DNA from: an uncultured Eisenbergiella sp.
Lineage (GTDB): Bacteria > Bacillota > Clostridia > Lachnospirales > Lachnospiraceae
DNA length: 13,669 nucleotides
Direction: 5' to 3'
NCBI GenBank assembly: GCA_948960675.1
Contig: CARDPF010000055.1
Span: 1 to 13,669 of the forward strand
Below are positions 12,641 through 13,669 of this stretch, one piece after another; the stretch's first letter is position 1, and each line of letters opens with the position of its first letter. A program made the translations under genes and the position numbers. Below the pieces are notes generated by a model. That model did no database searches. It was not told the DNA's origin and saw nothing but the letters and a program-made list of their open reading frames with translations.

Positions 12641-12679
12641 TCCGTTTGCAGGGTTTGGAATTTTTAAAGTAAAGGCAGG

Positions 12680-13531
12680 GTGGGAAATTGGGAGATGCTG
12701 GATGCGTATAAGGAACTGACCCCTGTGGTTTACGGGGAAAATGCGATAAAATATCTTTACACGGTAGTGGAAGAAAAAAACGGCAGGATGTGTTTTCCCA
12801 TGCATTGGCATGAGCGGATGGAACTGGTGGGCGTGGCGGACGGAAGCTTGGAAGTGCATTTTGGGGAATGGCATTGCCGTCTCCATGCGGGACAGGTAGC
12901 GGTGATCAACCCAGGACAGCTGCACGGTGGATTTGCGGGGGAGGATGGCGTGGTTTACCACACCATCATGTTTGACGTACAAAAATTTTGCAACGGGACA
13001 ATTGCGTCCGATAAGTATCTGCTTCCGTTTTGTCAGGGAAAGTATGCTTTTCGCAATGTCATTGAGGATGAACGCCTTTTTGCCATCGTAAACCGGATTG
13101 CGGATATACAAAAAAACGGGGCAAGGGAAAATCCCCTGCGGGCCATTGGCACGATTTATGAGATGCTTGGCATTTTATATGAATACCGGGATGGCAGTGC
13201 GAAGATTTTGTACAGCCAAGATATGCAGTACAGCGAAGTATTGGCTTATATCAACGAACATTTTGCGGAGGATATTTCCGCAAAATCACTCAGCGAAAGG
13301 TTCGGCTATAATGAATCTTACTTTAGCCGCAGGTTCAGGGAAATTACCGGAATCACTTTTGGCAGATATGTGCTTGCACTGCGCATGGAGCAGGCGCAGA
13401 AGCTTTTGCAGGGCGGCAGGGAGCCGGTGGGGAATGTGGCGTGGCAATGTGGATTTGCGGACGTAAGCTATTTTACAAAATGTTTTAAAAAGCTTTTTGG
13501 CTATACGCCTACGCATTACCGGCAGCTTTAA
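12680..13531 (+). CDS. AraC family transcriptional regulator
   Basis: The 283-residue protein has an N-terminal cupin-type sensing domain (residues about 35-115: MHWHERMELVGVADGSLEV, LHAGQVAVINPGQLHG) and a C-terminal double helix-turn-helix of about 100 residues (EVLAYINEHFAEDISAKSLSE to the final GYTPTHYRQL). The second recognition region has the classic form VAWQCGFADVSYFTKCFKKLFGYTP. Such proteins sense a sugar or similar small molecule and activate catabolic genes. The GTG at 12680 was taken as start, four bases after AAAGG; an ATG six codons later lacks good spacing. It is followed by a broken response regulator gene 20 bp downstream, and 52 bp upstream lies the exporter operon. The nearby isomerase operon has an activator-type promoter and is a possible target (inference). 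Confidence 0.92.
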   Translation: MGNWEMLDAYKELTPVVYGENAIKYLYTVVEEKNGRMCFPMHWHERMELVGVADGSLEVHFGEWHCRLHAGQVAVINPGQLHGGFAGEDGVVYHTIMFDVQKFCNGTIASDKYLLPFCQGKYAFRNVIEDERLFAIVNRIADIQKNGARENPLRAIGTIYEMLGILYEYRDGSAKILYSQDMQYSEVLAYINEHFAEDISAKSLSERFGYNESYFSRRFREITGITFGRYVLALRMEQAQKLLQGGREPVGNVAWQCGFADVSYFTKCFKKLFGYTPTHYRQL

Positions 13532-13551
13532 GCGTAAAGGGGAGATTTGGG

Positions 13552-13632
13552 ATGTTTAGGATCTTGATTGTAGACGATGAGCGGATTGTGCTAAACGGGA
13601 TCCGTATGATGATAGAGGAGCTTCCTGTATAA
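13552..13632 (+). pseudogene. Interrupted YesN-type response regulator (first 26 codons)
   Basis: The ATG follows GGGGAG at a workable distance and encodes MFRILIVDDERIVLNGIRMM and then IEELPV before TAA. This is the first strand and helix of a receiver domain, with the acidic pair D8-D9 and the VDDE-R pattern typical of YesN/AraC-type clostridial response regulators. A real receiver continues for about 95 more residues and this class adds an AraC-type DNA-binding domain, so the gene is broken. After the codons CTT CCT the sequence becomes AT-rich and unlike the locus, suggesting an insertion. The phosphorylated aspartate and everything after it are lost unless they resume beyond the window. 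Its position after an AraC gene fits a sugar-sensing locus with kinase and transporter further right. Confidence 0.75.
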
Positions 13633-13669
13633 TTCAAATATAGGAAATTCCAAGAAGGGTGGTTGATAA
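13633..13669. other. AT-rich sequence following the response regulator break; possible mobile element end
   Basis: The 37 bases to the window edge contain the short palindrome GGAAATTCC (13643-13651) and a purine-rich AAGAAGGGTGG. I do not recognise the terminus of any particular insertion sequence or intron. The assignment as inserted DNA rests on the abrupt end of the receiver domain and the change in composition. Confidence 0.35.

Noticed and set aside
1..13669. CRISPR array, tRNA or rRNA genes
   Set aside because: No regularly spaced repeats and no tRNA or rRNA signature sequences were seen on either strand.

Overview
The window reads as chromosomal DNA of a spore-forming, gut-type Clostridia, probably Lachnospiraceae. 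The evidence is low-GC Gram-positive signals (GGAGG ribosome binding sites, TTGACA/TATAAT-like promoters), a SpoIID/LysM sporulation-type protein, and several AraC, XRE-TPR and Gfo/Idh/MocA genes typical of that family. I found no rRNA, tRNA, CRISPR array or complete transposase.

Layout. Positions 1 to about 3250 are AT-richer accessory DNA made of remnants around one intact cassette. The remnants are the tail of an unknown lysine-rich protein, an N-terminal fragment resembling the DUF6119/TIGR04141 family, a winged-helix regulator cut off before its recognition helix, and the C-terminal tail of a TetR-type regulator. Between them lies an intact MarR repressor plus MATE efflux pump operon with a textbook promoter. 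From about 3260 the DNA looks like ordinary, GC-richer chromosome: a SpoIID-like/peptidoglycan-binding/LysM protein; a GNAT acetyltransferase converging on an MFS transporter with a 4-bp overlap; a small TIGR04076-family protein converging on an XRE-TPR regulator with a 32-bp overlap; a two-gene sugar or cyclitol catabolism operon (TIM-barrel isomerase then Gfo/Idh/MocA dehydrogenase); a structured intergenic block; a two-gene ThrE/YjjPB-type exporter with an ATGA overlap; an AraC regulator; and a response regulator that stops after 26 codons where the sequence turns AT-rich.

How it works together. MarR probably represses itself and the MATE pump. The isomerase and dehydrogenase probably act in sequence on one polyol or sugar. 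The AraC gene and the broken response regulator look like the start of a YesN-type sugar-sensing locus that continued to the right before disruption. Most gene-level functions are ordinary. The unexplained material is mainly non-coding: a candidate attenuator before the XRE-TPR gene, a 19-bp perfect palindrome and a GC-rich palindromic block between the isomerase and the exporter, and several recombination junctions at the two ends. I do not see a clear new multi-gene system.
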